A stretch of DNA of 64,000 nucleotides from contig NW_004457532.1 of the NCBI RefSeq assembly GCF_000313135.1, positions 111,155-175,154 on the forward strand. Reading direction: 5' to 3'. The notes under the pieces were generated by a model. That model saw only the letters and a list, made by a program, of their open reading frames with translations. It searched no databases and was not told the DNA's origin. Origin of the DNA: Acanthamoeba castellanii str. Neff. Its lineage: Eukaryota; Discosea; Longamoebia; Acanthamoebidae. Position numbers and translations under genes: made by a program. Positions 11,998 through 22,902 of the stretch are shown piece after piece (positions within the stretch are counted from its first letter, which is position 1; each line of letters opens with the position of its first letter).

Positions 11998-13802
11998 TCA
12001 GTCGGCCTCTCTTCTGGCTTTGCCTCTGGCGGCGGCAGGCCGTTTCGGTGCTGCTGCGCTTGTCTGTGAGCCAGACGCCTCACTCGAGCCTTCAGCAGCG
12101 CTGTTGGCAGCTTTCTGCATCCTCTGCTGCATTGCCTTCTCCATCTCCTGCACGATCAGCGGATCAAGCGGCTCCCCAAACATCGCCGCCACATGCCTGC
12201 AGCCACTCGACGAACAAACATGGACAGTGGTCAAGAAAGACTCGATTCGGCGTGGCATGAAGCGCGTGCGAAAAGCAAGTGCAGTACGAGATTGGGAGAG
12301 GGGGGGGGGGCTACCGCATGATCTCAATCTTGTCCACCTCCAGCAGGGCGCGTCCGCCCCAGCGGTATTCGCTGATCACAGCCCCACTTGCGCTGACCCT
12401 TCCCGTGATCTTCTGCCGGTGAATGTACCTGACAAACAGTGGGCGAAGAGTCGGAAACACGCAAGTATATGTGTCAGCCAAGCTGCGCGACTGAAGAGAA
12501 GGGGGTGGAGAGAGCGCAATGTGTACATTTCCTTGACGAAATAGTCGATGAGCTTTTTCCAGTCGCCCAGAACTGGGTCGGGGTGATCTTCGTCGAGCCC
12601 GAGCTTCTTGAGGCTGGTGAACAGCAATTCTTTTTGTGGTTCCCACAAGCATGCAATCAGCCTGCCGGGTTGATCATACCACAGAAAGGGAAGACCGAAA
12701 GGAGAGCAATATGGTGCGTCGGATACCTGATTCAAGCACTCCGTCGGACAGGGTGATCATCGCCAGTATGGTGTGCAACAGCGCAGTTTGATTCGCAAGC
12801 TGTAAGAGTGAGATGCGCAACGTGACCATTTAGAAACGACTGCCAATAGAACAGAAAGCCTCGGGCTCGACTACGTACTCCTTGATTGGTGATGACACTG
12901 CTCAGTACTTGCTTCGCTTCTTTTGGATAGACGTTCTTCAGGATGTACACGCCAGTCCCGCCCTTTCCTGGAGGCGGAAGAAAATGCACTCACGATCGTT
13001 AGGATCTGTGATGGCTTGCCGAGACACCCTAAACCCTTGTTAGTGTGGTGGGGTGTGTGTGTGCTCGAGCGTGTGAAGGCGCACCCGTGTCTGAGGCATC
13101 TGCTTTCACTCGCGGCACTTCAGCCAGCTCGTACCCAAAGATGTACTTGAACTTCTTCTGAGCCTGTTCCGCAAGAGTCAGAGAACACATCAATCAGCTT
13201 CTTTTTGTTTTGTCACACCACCCCCTCTAACACGCAGTGAGGGTGAGGGAGAGAGAGGAGGGAGGGAGAAGAGAAGAGAGGAGAGAGCGGCCCACTTACC
13301 TCAGCTATGAGGTGCGAGGTGAGTTGGCTGCCTTTGTGGCCCGGCAGAACCTTTGCGGTCACGTCCGCTCGCTTGAGAGGGTGCTTTTTGTGGTCGAGGA
13401 AGAGGGCCAATCGCATCACATCCCCCACCAACTTCTCCCGTTGCTGCCACCCCCCCCCCAAACAACACGGCACACGACTGCGTCAGTCCTCGCAAAACAC
13501 AACGCCGGCGCCAGTCAGTCATGTGGAGAGCAGGAGGGAGCACCTCGCGAGAAAGGCTCTCCCAGCGTGTGGCCTTGTGGTCTCCCTCTTCGTCGTCCGC
13601 GTCAGTCTTCTTGCGGCGCCGTACTGTTTTCTTCTTTTGGATGTGTTCCAACTCCACCCCATCTTCCTCCTGTGTTGGATAGATCCCAGATGAGCATGAA
13701 TCCAATTGAAGATTAATTCCTCGAAACTTGAATCAGGCCTGCAGTTCGTGCTTATACCTCAGAATCCTCGCGCTGCGATCTCTTGCGCCCGCGTTGCGAC
13801 AT
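11998..13802 (-). CDS. NSE3: MAGE-domain protein, Nse3 subunit of the SMC5/6 complex
   Basis: Nse3 pairs with the Nse1 ubiquitin ligase in the SMC5/6 complex, which acts in nuclear DNA repair and chromosome segregation. The start at 13800-13802 gives a basic N-terminus (MSQRGRKRSQRED) followed by an acidic/Lys-rich linker. The MAGE homology domain then runs over many small exons: KLVGDVMRLALFLDHKKHPL at about 13375-13440, the KFKYIFGYELAEV exon at about 13110-13165, GTGVYILKNVYP at about 12915-12965, and TALLHTILAMITLSDG near 12740-12795. The second winged-helix half is at 12320-12640. The C-terminal exon is Ala/Ser-rich and ends at 11998. Assignment rests on the MAGE pattern; Nse3 is the usual single MAGE protein of protists. 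Confidence 0.85.
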
Positions 13803-14418
13803 TATATCAAACTTCTACACGAACGGTTTTGGCGCGCTCTTTGATTATAAACTGCTTTTATTTTCCCCACCCTTTTCCCGCCTGCCGAGAAAAACGTGGA
13901 GCGCATCAAACCCACTTGCTGTCCCTTCGCGGAAGGCCCTTGAAGTCGCTTCTTCTACGCCCTCTGCTTCGGTCCCTTCGAAATCAAAGGGGGGGGGTGA
14001 GGCAGAGTTTGCAGATGAAGGGTTTTCACTTAAGGTGTCGAAGCGAGATTTCGCGGGGATGTGGGCAAACGAAGCATTTGGAATGGAGAAAGTCGGAAAC
14101 TCCGTCGTTTTCCCGCGAAGCCCCAAGCGACCACTGGAGGGTCACGCCCAGTGCCAAAGCCGTCACTCGATTGTTCGCGTTTTCACTTCGCATTTCGTCT
14201 CACTCCCGCACTTCCATCTTCTTCTGTGCGTGCTTCGGAGGCCCTATTCCCTATCGCCCTCCCAACCACCTCCTCGCCGACTTCGTTTCGGATACACCAT
14301 ACTCTCAGTCTCGTGTGCCCATTTCTTCATATGATCTTCATCTGCATCACCACCACCAGCAGCAGCGACCACAACGGACAGAACAACAGCATTTGCGACT
14401 GGAGCGCCGTCACCTACA
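13803..14418. promoter_or_regulatory. Divergent promoter between Nse3 and a dual-specificity phosphatase
   Basis: A 616-nt region with no convincing coding content, although frames are open on both strands. It holds four sites resembling the E2F consensus TTTSSCGC or its relaxed form: TTTTGGCGCGC (13827-13837), TTTTCCCGCC (13873-13882), TTTCGCGGGG (14049-14058) and TTTTCCCGCGAA (14108-14119). The first lies 25 nt upstream of the Nse3 ATG. A TATAAA-like stretch (ttgattataaac) is near 13841-13852. Confidence 0.45.
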
Positions 14419-15270
14419 ATGAGAGAGAAGCTGAAGCTCAAGTGCACCATCCAGGATCTTGTCCGACCCTCGCCTGTCAGCTATATCGTCCCTAACCTCT
14501 TCCTCGGAGACAAGCACATCGCCGGCGACCAGGCCGAGCTGCAGCGCCTCAACGTCACCCACATCGTCAACTGCGCCAAGGGCCTCCCGGACTCCTTCTC
14601 GCCTCCTGCGACGCCCCGCACCACCCCGACAAGCCTCCGTCCCCGCTCTCGCTCGCCTTCACCCTCGCCGCGAGCCAGCTCGACGACTTCCGACTCCTCC
14701 TGCTCCTCCTCCTGCTCCTCCAGCAGCAGCAGCAGCGACGAGGAGATGCGCGAAGTGGATGAAGCGGACTTTCGGGAGGATGTAGAAGAAGAAGAAGAAG
14801 TCGGCGATAACGAAGAAGAGGCCTCCTCCTCGGCGGACATGGCAGCACCTCAGGGCAGCTGGGGTCCGGCCTACCACCGGTGCGAGCTGTTGGACTCGTC
14901 GCGTGCCGAGGGCGAGTTCGAGCAGGCCCTCGCGGCGACCTTTGCCTTCATCGACGCCGCGCTGGCCGCGGAGCGGGGCAAGGGCGGCGCGGTGCTCATC
15001 CACTGCTGCGCGGGCCGAAGCCGCGGGCCGGCGGTGATGACGGCCTACCTCATCCACCGCTACCGCTGGTCGCTAGACAAGGCCTACACCTTCGTCTGCC
15101 AGGCGCGCCCGGTCGTGTGCCCCAACCGCGGCTTCCTCTCGGCCCTCCTCAAGCTCGAGAAGCGGCTGCTGGGCGCCAACAGCATGACCCTCCGCCACAA
15201 CGGCCACCACCACACCCTCGCGCCCCTACGCGGCGCCGGCAAGAAGCAGCAGCTCTCTGCCCTCTGCTGA
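14419..15270 (+). CDS. Dual-specificity protein phosphatase with a low-complexity insertion
   Basis: Single-exon gene of 283 residues. It opens with the DSP N-terminal strand pattern (YIVPNLFLGDKHIA, then LNVTHIVNCAKG). The signature HCX5R is intact as HCCAGRSRG, with the nucleophilic Cys at 15004-15006 and Arg at 15022-15024. LLDSS upstream carries the likely general-acid Asp. It probably removes phosphate from Ser/Thr/Tyr residues of cytosolic proteins. Unusually, about 100 residues of Pro/Ser-rich and then acidic sequence (about 14600-14850) split the N-terminal strands from the catalytic half, where typical DSPs have a short loop. No intron interrupts it, unlike most neighbours. Confidence 0.88.
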   Translation: MREKLKLKCTIQDLVRPSPVSYIVPNLFLGDKHIAGDQAELQRLNVTHIVNCAKGLPDSFSPPATPRTTPTSLRPRSRSPSPSPRASSTTSDSSCSSSCSSSSSSSDEEMREVDEADFREDVEEEEEVGDNEEEASSSADMAAPQGSWGPAYHRCELLDSSRAEGEFEQALAATFAFIDAALAAERGKGGAVLIHCCAGRSRGPAVMTAYLIHRYRWSLDKAYTFVCQARPVVCPNRGFLSALLKLEKRLLGANSMTLRHNGHHHTLAPLRGAGKKQQLSALC

Positions 15271-15486
15271 CGACCACAGCAATTCCCCTTGACTAGGCCA
15301 CCCTCTGATCGGAAGTGTCACATCTCGTCTCGGCCGCGTCTCCGGTGACGATCACCATCATCATCATGTATTTTCTAAGTCTTACCCTGTACATACAAGC
15401 AGCCATCACGTTATGAGCGGAGGTCACAATACACCCTCCCCACCACTCAGTTGCTTGCACGCTTCATTAGCGCTTTCTGTCTGCGC
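15271..15486. other. Convergent 3' region
   Basis: Short region between the stop codons of the phosphatase (plus) and the methyltransferase (minus). Nothing else is recognised. Confidence 0.4.
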
Positions 15487-16469
15487 CTACTCCCCCGCAG
15501 GGAGCTTAGTGAAGGCGTAAAGGTACCACGCCCCCGCCTCCTCTTCCTCAAGGGCTCCTCCTCCGCCAGCTTCTTTTTCTGGCGAGTGGGCAGGCAGCGC
15601 GATCCGCTCTCGTACGGCGTGCCATCGCTCCGACCGTCCCTCGCACCGGTTGAGTGCGGGATCGGCATCAGCACCGAGCTCGGACAGCTGCTCGTCCACA
15701 CACTCGGCCCTGTCGTCACCGAAGCTGCTCACGCAGAAGAACATGCAACATTGATTGGGGCTAAGTATGAGAATTGCAGCCAGGCAGGCGAGGCAGGCGC
15801 GCAACGTAATGCCCAGGTACCTGCATAGCAACCACAGTCCTCCCGGCTTGAGCACGCGATGCACTTCGGCACCCATTGCCGGCGCGCTGGTCTGCCACTC
15901 CGTTGCCGACATGATGGCGTCGAGTGTGCCCTTGTCGATCGCCACGTCGAAACTGCGCATCGCCAGCACGCCTTGAACGTGAGCGCGAGAGAGTGGGTGG
16001 GCCGAATCACACGTCCGGACAGGCGAAAGGTGAGAGGTGGTGGCCACCTGGAAGAGGCGATGGCGGGCATGTGGGTGACGTCGGCGACGAGCCACTGGAG
16101 CGTGGGGCACGCCGAGCGGGTCTTCTCTTGCATGCTGGCAATGACGAGGGGCGAGAAGTCAACGTTGGTGATGTGGTGGTAGCCCGCTTCGTACAGCAGC
16201 TCGCTCAAGCGCGAACTTCCGCACCCGAGCATGAGCACGGCCGGAAGTTGGCCCTCCTCGGCCAAGCTCGGTAGGCATGGCAGCAAGCGAGGCACCAGCG
16301 CCGACGCCTCCAAGTACCACTCGTCCTGCTCCAGCAGCTGCTGCTCGGCCCCGCCGCTCCCCCTGTCAGCTCCGGTCGACAGCGCTGCCTCCCCTTCTCC
16401 AGGCGGCTTGGCAGGAGGCAAGTAGCGGCGATAGAACCGCTCCCAGTACTCCACATCACCAAAGTCCAT
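15487..16469 (-). CDS. Class I SAM-dependent methyltransferase, EEF1AKMT4/METTL13 type
   Basis: Three-exon gene of about 285 residues, probably a cytosolic protein-lysine methyltransferase acting on translation factor eEF1A or a relative. The start at 16467-16469 gives MDFGDVEYWERFYRRYL, the usual opening of this family (a D.EYW..RY pattern). The SAM-binding motif I is VLMLGCGSSRLSELLYEAG (about 16190-16250), followed by ITNVDFSPLVIASM and the D-V-T-H-M segment. The second exon supplies SFDVAIDKGTLDAIM, a hallmark of the EEF1AKMT4/METTL13 group. Introns lie near 15975-16055 and 15735-15825. The last exon has a Glu/Gly-rich insertion before the YLYAFTKLP ending. The substrate is inferred from the family. 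Confidence 0.85.
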
Positions 16470-16574
16470 CTTTCAAGCTCGTGCCTTGCGCATTCGGGGT
16501 GCAGGGAAAACTTGAATAAAATGGGCGCCCCATAATTATAATCGAAAAACGCAACCAAGCGGCGAGGCAGCGCC

Positions 16575-19500
16575 TCACTCGCGACAGAAGATGTGGGCGA
16601 CGAGGGAGAAGGTCATGCGGGAATGGCCGGCGGCGATGGCGGCGTGTGTGGCCACCTTGGGGCAATCCAGCTTGCCGGCATTGTCGAGGACGAGCCTCGC
16701 CCTCCTCGTGAGGTCCTCCGTGTCGAGGGCCTTCTTGTCGCACCGACGAGGGGCCAGCGACCACAGCAGCAGCGTCAGAGCCACTGAGTCCTGTTCGTTG
16801 TTACATCGATCCACGCCGAGACCCAACAGTGAGACCCACAGCTCTCCAACCACCCACATTGGGGTCGCGGTGCACACGACGACGAGAAGGGGGTGCGTGC
16901 CTTGAGGTCGGGCGTGAGCGCACGGACGGTCTGGTCGTGTTCGGCCTTCTTGAGGTGGAAGTTGATCCACCGCACGAGGATGTCCTGCGGCGGGAGCGAG
17001 GCCACATCGCGCACCTCCTCATCGTCGTTCACCAGCTGCTGGAGCTGCGACCTGTTCTTCCTGATCTTCGTCGTGAGGCTCACCTGCACGTACCGCGTCG
17101 GAAGGGGGAGGGGAGGCACAATGAAATCATCAGAATCGTTAACGATTCAGTCGCACCCATATGGGAGGAGAACTGGGCGTATGCAGGTGGCATTGGCGTA
17201 CCTTGATGATCTCCCAAATGAGCCTGAGCAGGGCCTGCGGCTTGCCGTCGATCAGGTCATCGATGGAAATGCCGTTGACGCGGCAGCCGATGGCTTTGCC
17301 CGAGTTGAGGCACAGGTTCCAGTTCTCCTCCTGGGCCGCGTACAGATAGTCAGACAGAAGAAGCTGTCATTGGCCCAACTGCACCGCCAGTAGGCGGAAA
17401 TTGGGGCGGGGAGTGTGGGGTGCGTACGATTTGAGCGTCACCCGACGGGGTGCCATTGATGACGCGATCGTCGAGCGTGTCCGGTACGAGCTCGTTCATG
17501 AATTTGCTGCGTTGCGAGAGAAGCCAGACGCACAGAGACACGTAAGAACAGATACGACTCGGCCGAAGCTGCAAAAGAGACGTGGTGACCCGCGCACCAG
17601 AGAATGACGCCGTCGGCGAGGACGCGGTAGATCTCGTCGCTGTCGGAGGACAGCAGCAGCTGCTTGCGCACGCGACGGTCCCTGCGGAAGGTGTCCATCA
17701 TGTAGTCCACGAAAATGGTGCGCTCGTCCTCCTCGAACGGCTCGCCCTCACCACCGTCACCGCCTGCGAAAACAAAAACAAAACAAAAAACGCACTGTTA
17801 GCCTCCCTTCCCACCGGCGTGGCACGACGAAATACCAGGCACGCACGCACACGCACGCACGCGCGCCAGGTTAGTAACGTACCCGAAGGAGCGGCCGCCT
17901 TCTCGGTGCTCGGTGCAGCGGCGGGCTTGCTGGGGGCGGGCTCCTCGGCCTTGGGCACGTCAAGGACCACCGAGGGAGAGGCGACAGCAGCGGCGGGCGC
18001 CTCCTCCTCCTCCTTCTCGGGCTCGGAGTCGCTGTCGCGCGACGACGGCGAGTCGGCCGATGCCGCGGCGTCGGCGTGCTCCCGGTTCCACTTCTCCACG
18101 GGCGTCTCGCCGCCAAAGCCGGTGGCGTAGTTGCCCTTGCTCTTGAAGAGCTGCTTGAAGTGCGGCTTGCAGTAGAGCTTGCCCTCGAGCGAGGCGTAGT
18201 TGCCGAGCTTGACCATGTTGTTACAGTGCGCGCAGCGGAAGCACTTCTTGTGGTACAGCTTCCCGTCGGCCGAGAGACGATCGCTAAAGTACACGCGCTC
18301 GCCGCACACCTCGCACGGGTCCGTGGCCGAGCGCCTCTTCGGCTCGGCAGGCCTGCTGGGCTCATCGGCACTGCTGCCGCTGCTGCGGCCGCGCTCGCTG
18401 TCCTCGCGTCTGGCGGAGCCTTCGCGGCCAGAGGAGCTCGCCTCCCTGGCGGAGGTCGGTGGTGGGTTGTCCACAGCGGGCGCGGGCGTCGACGACGACG
18501 ATGAGGAGGAGGGCGAAGGGGCCTGGCCGCGGCGCTTGATCTTCTCCTCCATGGCGCGGCGGAAGGCCTCCTCCTCCTCCTTTTTCTTCTTCTCCATCTC
18601 GAGGAAGGGGTTGAAGGCCTTCTTGGCGCTGGTGACCTGCTTGATGGCGGCCATCTCGCTGGCCTTCTTCTCGAGCCGCTCGCGCTCGAGGGCATCGGCG
18701 GCTTCCTTCTCCTGCCGGGCACGCTCCGCGCGCAGCAGCTTCTCCTCCTCCCACTGCTTCTCCCGGACCTGCCGCTCCCTCTCGCGCTGTCGCTCCCGCT
18801 CCTGCTCCAGCTGCCGCTCGAGGGCCAGCTGCCGCTCGCGCTCGGCCTGGATCCGCTTGACCTCCTCCTCCATCCGTCGCAGCTCCTCCTCGCGCTGCTG
18901 GCTCTTCATCTTCTTCAGGTCGTCCTTGGTCTCGATCTTCTCCTCCCGCTCCAGCGTCTTGAGCTCCTCGTCCAGCTTCCTGAACTCCTCCTCCTCGGCC
19001 GCCTTCTTCCTCCGCTTCTCCTCCTGCCGCCTGTTGAGCTCCTCCTCCTCCTCCTCGAGCCTCCTGATCTCCTCCTCCATCTTCCGCACCTCGTCCAGCG
19101 ACTCCTGGTCCTCCTCCTCGTCCGAGTACCCGCTGTCGTCCTCGTCCGAATAGTCCGACTCGCTCCGCGACATCTTGCGCTCCCTCGATTCGAGCTTCTT
19201 CAGCTCGGCCTCCATGCGCCTCAGCTCGGCCTCCTCGTCGTCGTCATCTTCGTCATCGTAGTCCGACGCTCCGCCGCGGGCATCGTCGCCGTAGTTGTTG
19301 TCGAGCTCGTCCTCCTCGAGCTCCAGCAGCTCCTCCTCGAGCCTCTCGAGCTTCTCCTCGGCCTTCTCGATCTCGCCCTCGTCCTCCTCTTCCTCCTCCT
19401 CCCACTTCTCCTTCTTCCGGTCAAACTCCTCCTCGCGCTCCTTCTCCTCCCGCTCCCATCGCCGCTCGTCCTCCTGCATCTTCTTCTTCTCCTTCTCGCG

Positions 19501-20734
19501 GTCCTCCTTGGCCAGCTTCTCGTCCTCGCTCCAGGCCCCGTCCTGCTCCTCGGCCTCGCGCTCGAGCATCTTGATCAGCTTCTGCCACTTCTTGCGCTTC
19601 GCGGCCGGCTCCTCGCACTCCTCGAGCTCCTCGCGCAGGAGCTCCTCCTCCTCGCGCCACTTCTCCTCGTCCTCGTCCTCCTTGAGCCTGCGCTCCTCGT
19701 TCTTGTTGGTCTTCTCCTCAAAGTAGAGCTTCCACTCCTCCTGGTCCTCCTTCATCTTGCGGTCGTCCTCCTGCCGCCGGCGCTCCTCCTCGGCCTCCCG
19801 CTCCTTCCGCTTCTGCTCCCGCTCCTGCTCCGCGCGCCGGCGCTCCTCGTCCTCCCGATTCCTCGCCTCCGCGCGCTCCCGCTCCTTCCGTCGGCCTCCC
19901 TCCTCGACTGCTCGTCGTCGGCCTGTGCGCGCCTCCTCCTCTCCTGCTCCTCCTGCTCCCTCCTCTGCTGCTGCTGCTGCTGCTGCTGCTCATCGTCGGC
20001 CCTCCTCTGCTGCGCCTGCCGATCGCTGTCCCGCTCCCGCCGGTCGGCCTCCTCCTTCCGTCGTCGGGCGTCGTCCTGCTGCTGCTGCTCCTCGCGACGC
20101 CGCTGGTCGGCCCTCTCGCGCTCACGCTCCCTTTCGCGCGCCCGCTCCCTCTCGCGGTCGGCGTCGTCGCTGGTGTCGTCGCTGACGCTGTCGCGGCGGG
20201 GAGACTCGGCAGGGGCAGCGTCCGAGCCCGAGCGGCCCAGACGGTTCTCCATCATACGGCGCATCTTCTCCTCCTCCTCTTTCTTCTTCTTGTCCATCTC
20301 AAAGAATGGATTGAAGGCCTTCTTCTGCTGCCTCACTTGCGCCACAAACTTCATCTCATCTGATCGAAAAATCACAACCACCACCACAGAGCAGGTAAGA
20401 CGGAAATCCAAATTGGCGACCCGTTGGATCTCAAGAAATGGCGCCCGCTGGGAGGGAAAAGGGGACCTTGTTTGGCCATGCCTGGAGCGATGCTGCCCTC
20501 GACTTTGGGCTCTGCGGCCGGAGGCGGGAAGGAAGGAGAAGGCGCGCGAGGAGAGATGGAGCGAGGGGGCGAAGGCTGCCTCCGGCGGTCGTGATCTGCC
20601 TGCTCTGCTTGGGAGGGGGGCTCCTCAGCGCTCTGGCCACGAAGACGGGCCTCCATACGCCGGCGCATGGCCTCCTCCTCCTCCTTACGCTTCTGGTCCA
20701 GCGCCTGGAAAGGGCTGAATGGCTTTTTGCTCAT
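16575..20734 (-). CDS. Coiled-coil, LIM and fimbrin-type CH-CH actin-binding protein
   Basis: Cytoskeletal protein of about 1,200 residues. The N-terminal half (about 18500-20734) is a Glu/Arg/Lys-rich predicted coiled coil. It contains three copies of a roughly 30-residue motif built on KKAFNPF or KKPFSPF, an EEEE block and RR.ME.R (near 20640-20728, 20237-20330 and 18523-18630). A complete zinc-binding LIM domain follows (CEVCGERV ... CKPH, about 18140-18320). The C-terminal exons (16575-17760) form a CH1-CH2 actin-binding domain of fimbrin type: LNSGKAIGCRVNGI, LIWEIIKV, PPQDILVRWINFHLKKAEHD and the LLLWSLAP segment. A reading-frame change near 19888 interrupts the coiled coil. It probably crosslinks or scaffolds F-actin. 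Confidence 0.82.
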
Positions 20735-20948
20735 CTCCTCTCTAAGGCGATGAAGTCTCTTGTTCAACAAGCTGCAGTGGCCAACAACTGCGACGAACGC
20801 GAACACACCACGCCGTCGTCGGACAACAGAAGCCAAGACTTGAGGGGGCGGCCGGCAAAAACCGGACACGCCAGGTTGAATTGGAAGAAAGAAAAGGCAA
20901 AAAAAACAAGGGAAATACAATAGCGCGGAAGAGAAAGCGAGCCAGCTT

Positions 20949-22582
20949 TCAGCTCTCCATCTCCATGGTGTAGTCGTACTCGATGGTGGGGATGACCGCC
21001 GACAAGAACTTGAGGAACAAGAACAGGTACCTTGAGTTGTCAAACCAAGAAGGAAAGAACATCGAGGTCAGCAAGACACGACATTCGGCGAGAACAATAA
21101 ACGGTACAGGCGGGGGACGTACTGGTCGACGCGGGACTCCTTGCCGCACTCGGCCTGCCTAAGGATGATCTTTTTCATCACAGAAGAATGCTTGCACGGG
21201 TGGATGTACGCGCACGACGTCTGCCATCCAACACGCACGCGCACCAATGAGCCGTCCGTGTGAGGATTAGGTGATGGCTGAGCTTTTCAAAAAAGCAAGC
21301 TGACACGTACCTGCATGTGTGGGTGAGTGTCGATGGTGACTGTCTTCTGCGCGTGGTCCTGACTGATGTCCATGAACACTTGGTTCGGCGTCAGGCCGTT
21401 GCCATTCTACACACGACGGACATAAAGTAGAGAACAACGAATTAGGCCTCCTTGTTGGTCTACCCAGGTGGTCTGGTCAAAGCAGGGTGTACCTCGTCGT
21501 AGCCAAACAGCCACACCTTGGGCGTCTGGTAGTACTTGTCGTAGGTGATGGAGATATCGTACGTGCGCGTCTTCAGGATCAAGTCAGAATCCTCGGGCTC
21601 CTTCGCCAGTGCCGACTGTGTGTGTTGGCAGCACATCATTAGCACCCCGAGCGCCCTCACCCCGGAGCGAATGCCCCCAAACCAACGTACCGGATCTTCG
21701 TCTTCGAGGTTGTCACCGTCATCGAACTCCTCCATGTCTGGAATCTCTTCTTCCTCATCGCCTCCCGTCGGCTCGGAATCTGCGATCGCAGGCGTTACAC
21801 GATTACTAAGCAAGTGCTACTATCATCACTGTGCCACTCCCCAGCACACGAGCAGCCATGGTGGTTGGCACGCGAAGTGTGGCCGACTAACCTTTCTTCG
21901 AGGCCTGCGCTGCTTCCTCTTCGGTAGGAATCTCGGGAATCTCGGTGGGCTCATCCTTGGCAAAGCCGACATGCGTTTCCACCCAACCCTGAAAGAGCAC
22001 GAAGATGAGCAACGCAGGACGCGCCAGATCCCTAGAGCGGGGGCACGTACTTCATCACCATCGATCACTATGTCCTGATTTTGCGCCTCGTTGGCAGACT
22101 TCTCCAGCGCAGCGGCGCGCATCAAACAGGGGACTAATGGGACAGATGTATAAAGCGCGTGAATTGGTTGCCTCGGCACGTGCCGATTGGATGGGGGGGA
22201 CCTTTGCGAGTGATAAGGAACTGCTTATCCTTGGGCAGGTACGGGACTGCCTTGGCAGGGTCGCCTCCCTCCCTGGAAATGGTTGTGTGAGTGAGCAAAA
22301 CGCACGCACCGTGGGGGGGGGGCGACGAACCAGCTCCATGTTGGACACTTGTACACCAATAGATCTCCTGCTTGCACGAACTGAAGAGAAGCCCAGTTGC
22401 GTTGGCATTTATGTTCTCAATTATATGATAATTGGATCAACAAATGGATGAATTCTTACCTCCTCGGGCGTCAAAACGCCTTCCGTGAGATACTTGGAAC
22501 TCGAGAGAGGCCCGAACGCCGCATTGTGTGCGTTGATGAGCGTCTTATTTGCCTTTTCCTTTGTCTTATCCCACCAAGTCAT
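20949..22582 (-). CDS. ATG3: Atg3, E2-like enzyme of Atg8 lipidation
   Basis: Atg3 transfers Atg8/LC3 to phosphatidylethanolamine on autophagic membranes. The start (22580-22582) gives [18 protein letters not shown], a typical Atg3 opening. [17 protein letters not shown] follows at about 22330-22382, then the flexible acidic loop with [13 protein letters not shown] (about 21720-21770), then the E2 core with [19 protein letters not shown] (about 21505-21565). The catalytic Cys sits in the YIHPCKHS motif, with its codon at about 21190-21193. The C-terminus reads [20 protein letters not shown], the conserved last part of the family. All functional landmarks are present in about 8 exons, so this should be an intact gene. 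Confidence 0.95.
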
Positions 22583-22902
22583 GATTGCTTTGTTCTGCTT
22601 GCACGCAGGTGGTGCACGGGTATGCGGGTGTGGTCTTTGCCCTCCAAGGAAGAAAAGAAATAGAAAGGAAATGGGCTTGCCTTTGCAGTTTCAGAGTTTC
22701 GGCGGAAGGCCTCAATCATACATCACGCTTCCCTTCCCTGCGCTCCGGGAGCTGTCTTGCTGCTGGTGGCGCTCGTGCTCGCTCGGGCTTCCAGCTCACA
22801 TCAGGAAGCTCGGCCGCCACTTCTTGGGATATTGCGGGCCACCAAGGCGAACACGCGCGCAAGGGAAAAAATTGGGGGAGGTACCAGTGATAGATTTTCG
22901 CC
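22583..22902. promoter_or_regulatory. Divergent promoter between Atg3 and GST kappa
   Basis: 320 nt between the two ATGs, transcribed outward on both sides. Plus-strand text is open in places but has no gene-like content. I see no canonical TATA box. Confidence 0.4.

Noticed and set aside
13706..14422. 238-residue plus-strand open frame upstream of the phosphatase
   Set aside because: It spans the divergent promoter, overlaps the phosphatase start, and has no family-like segment. It is probably chance openness.
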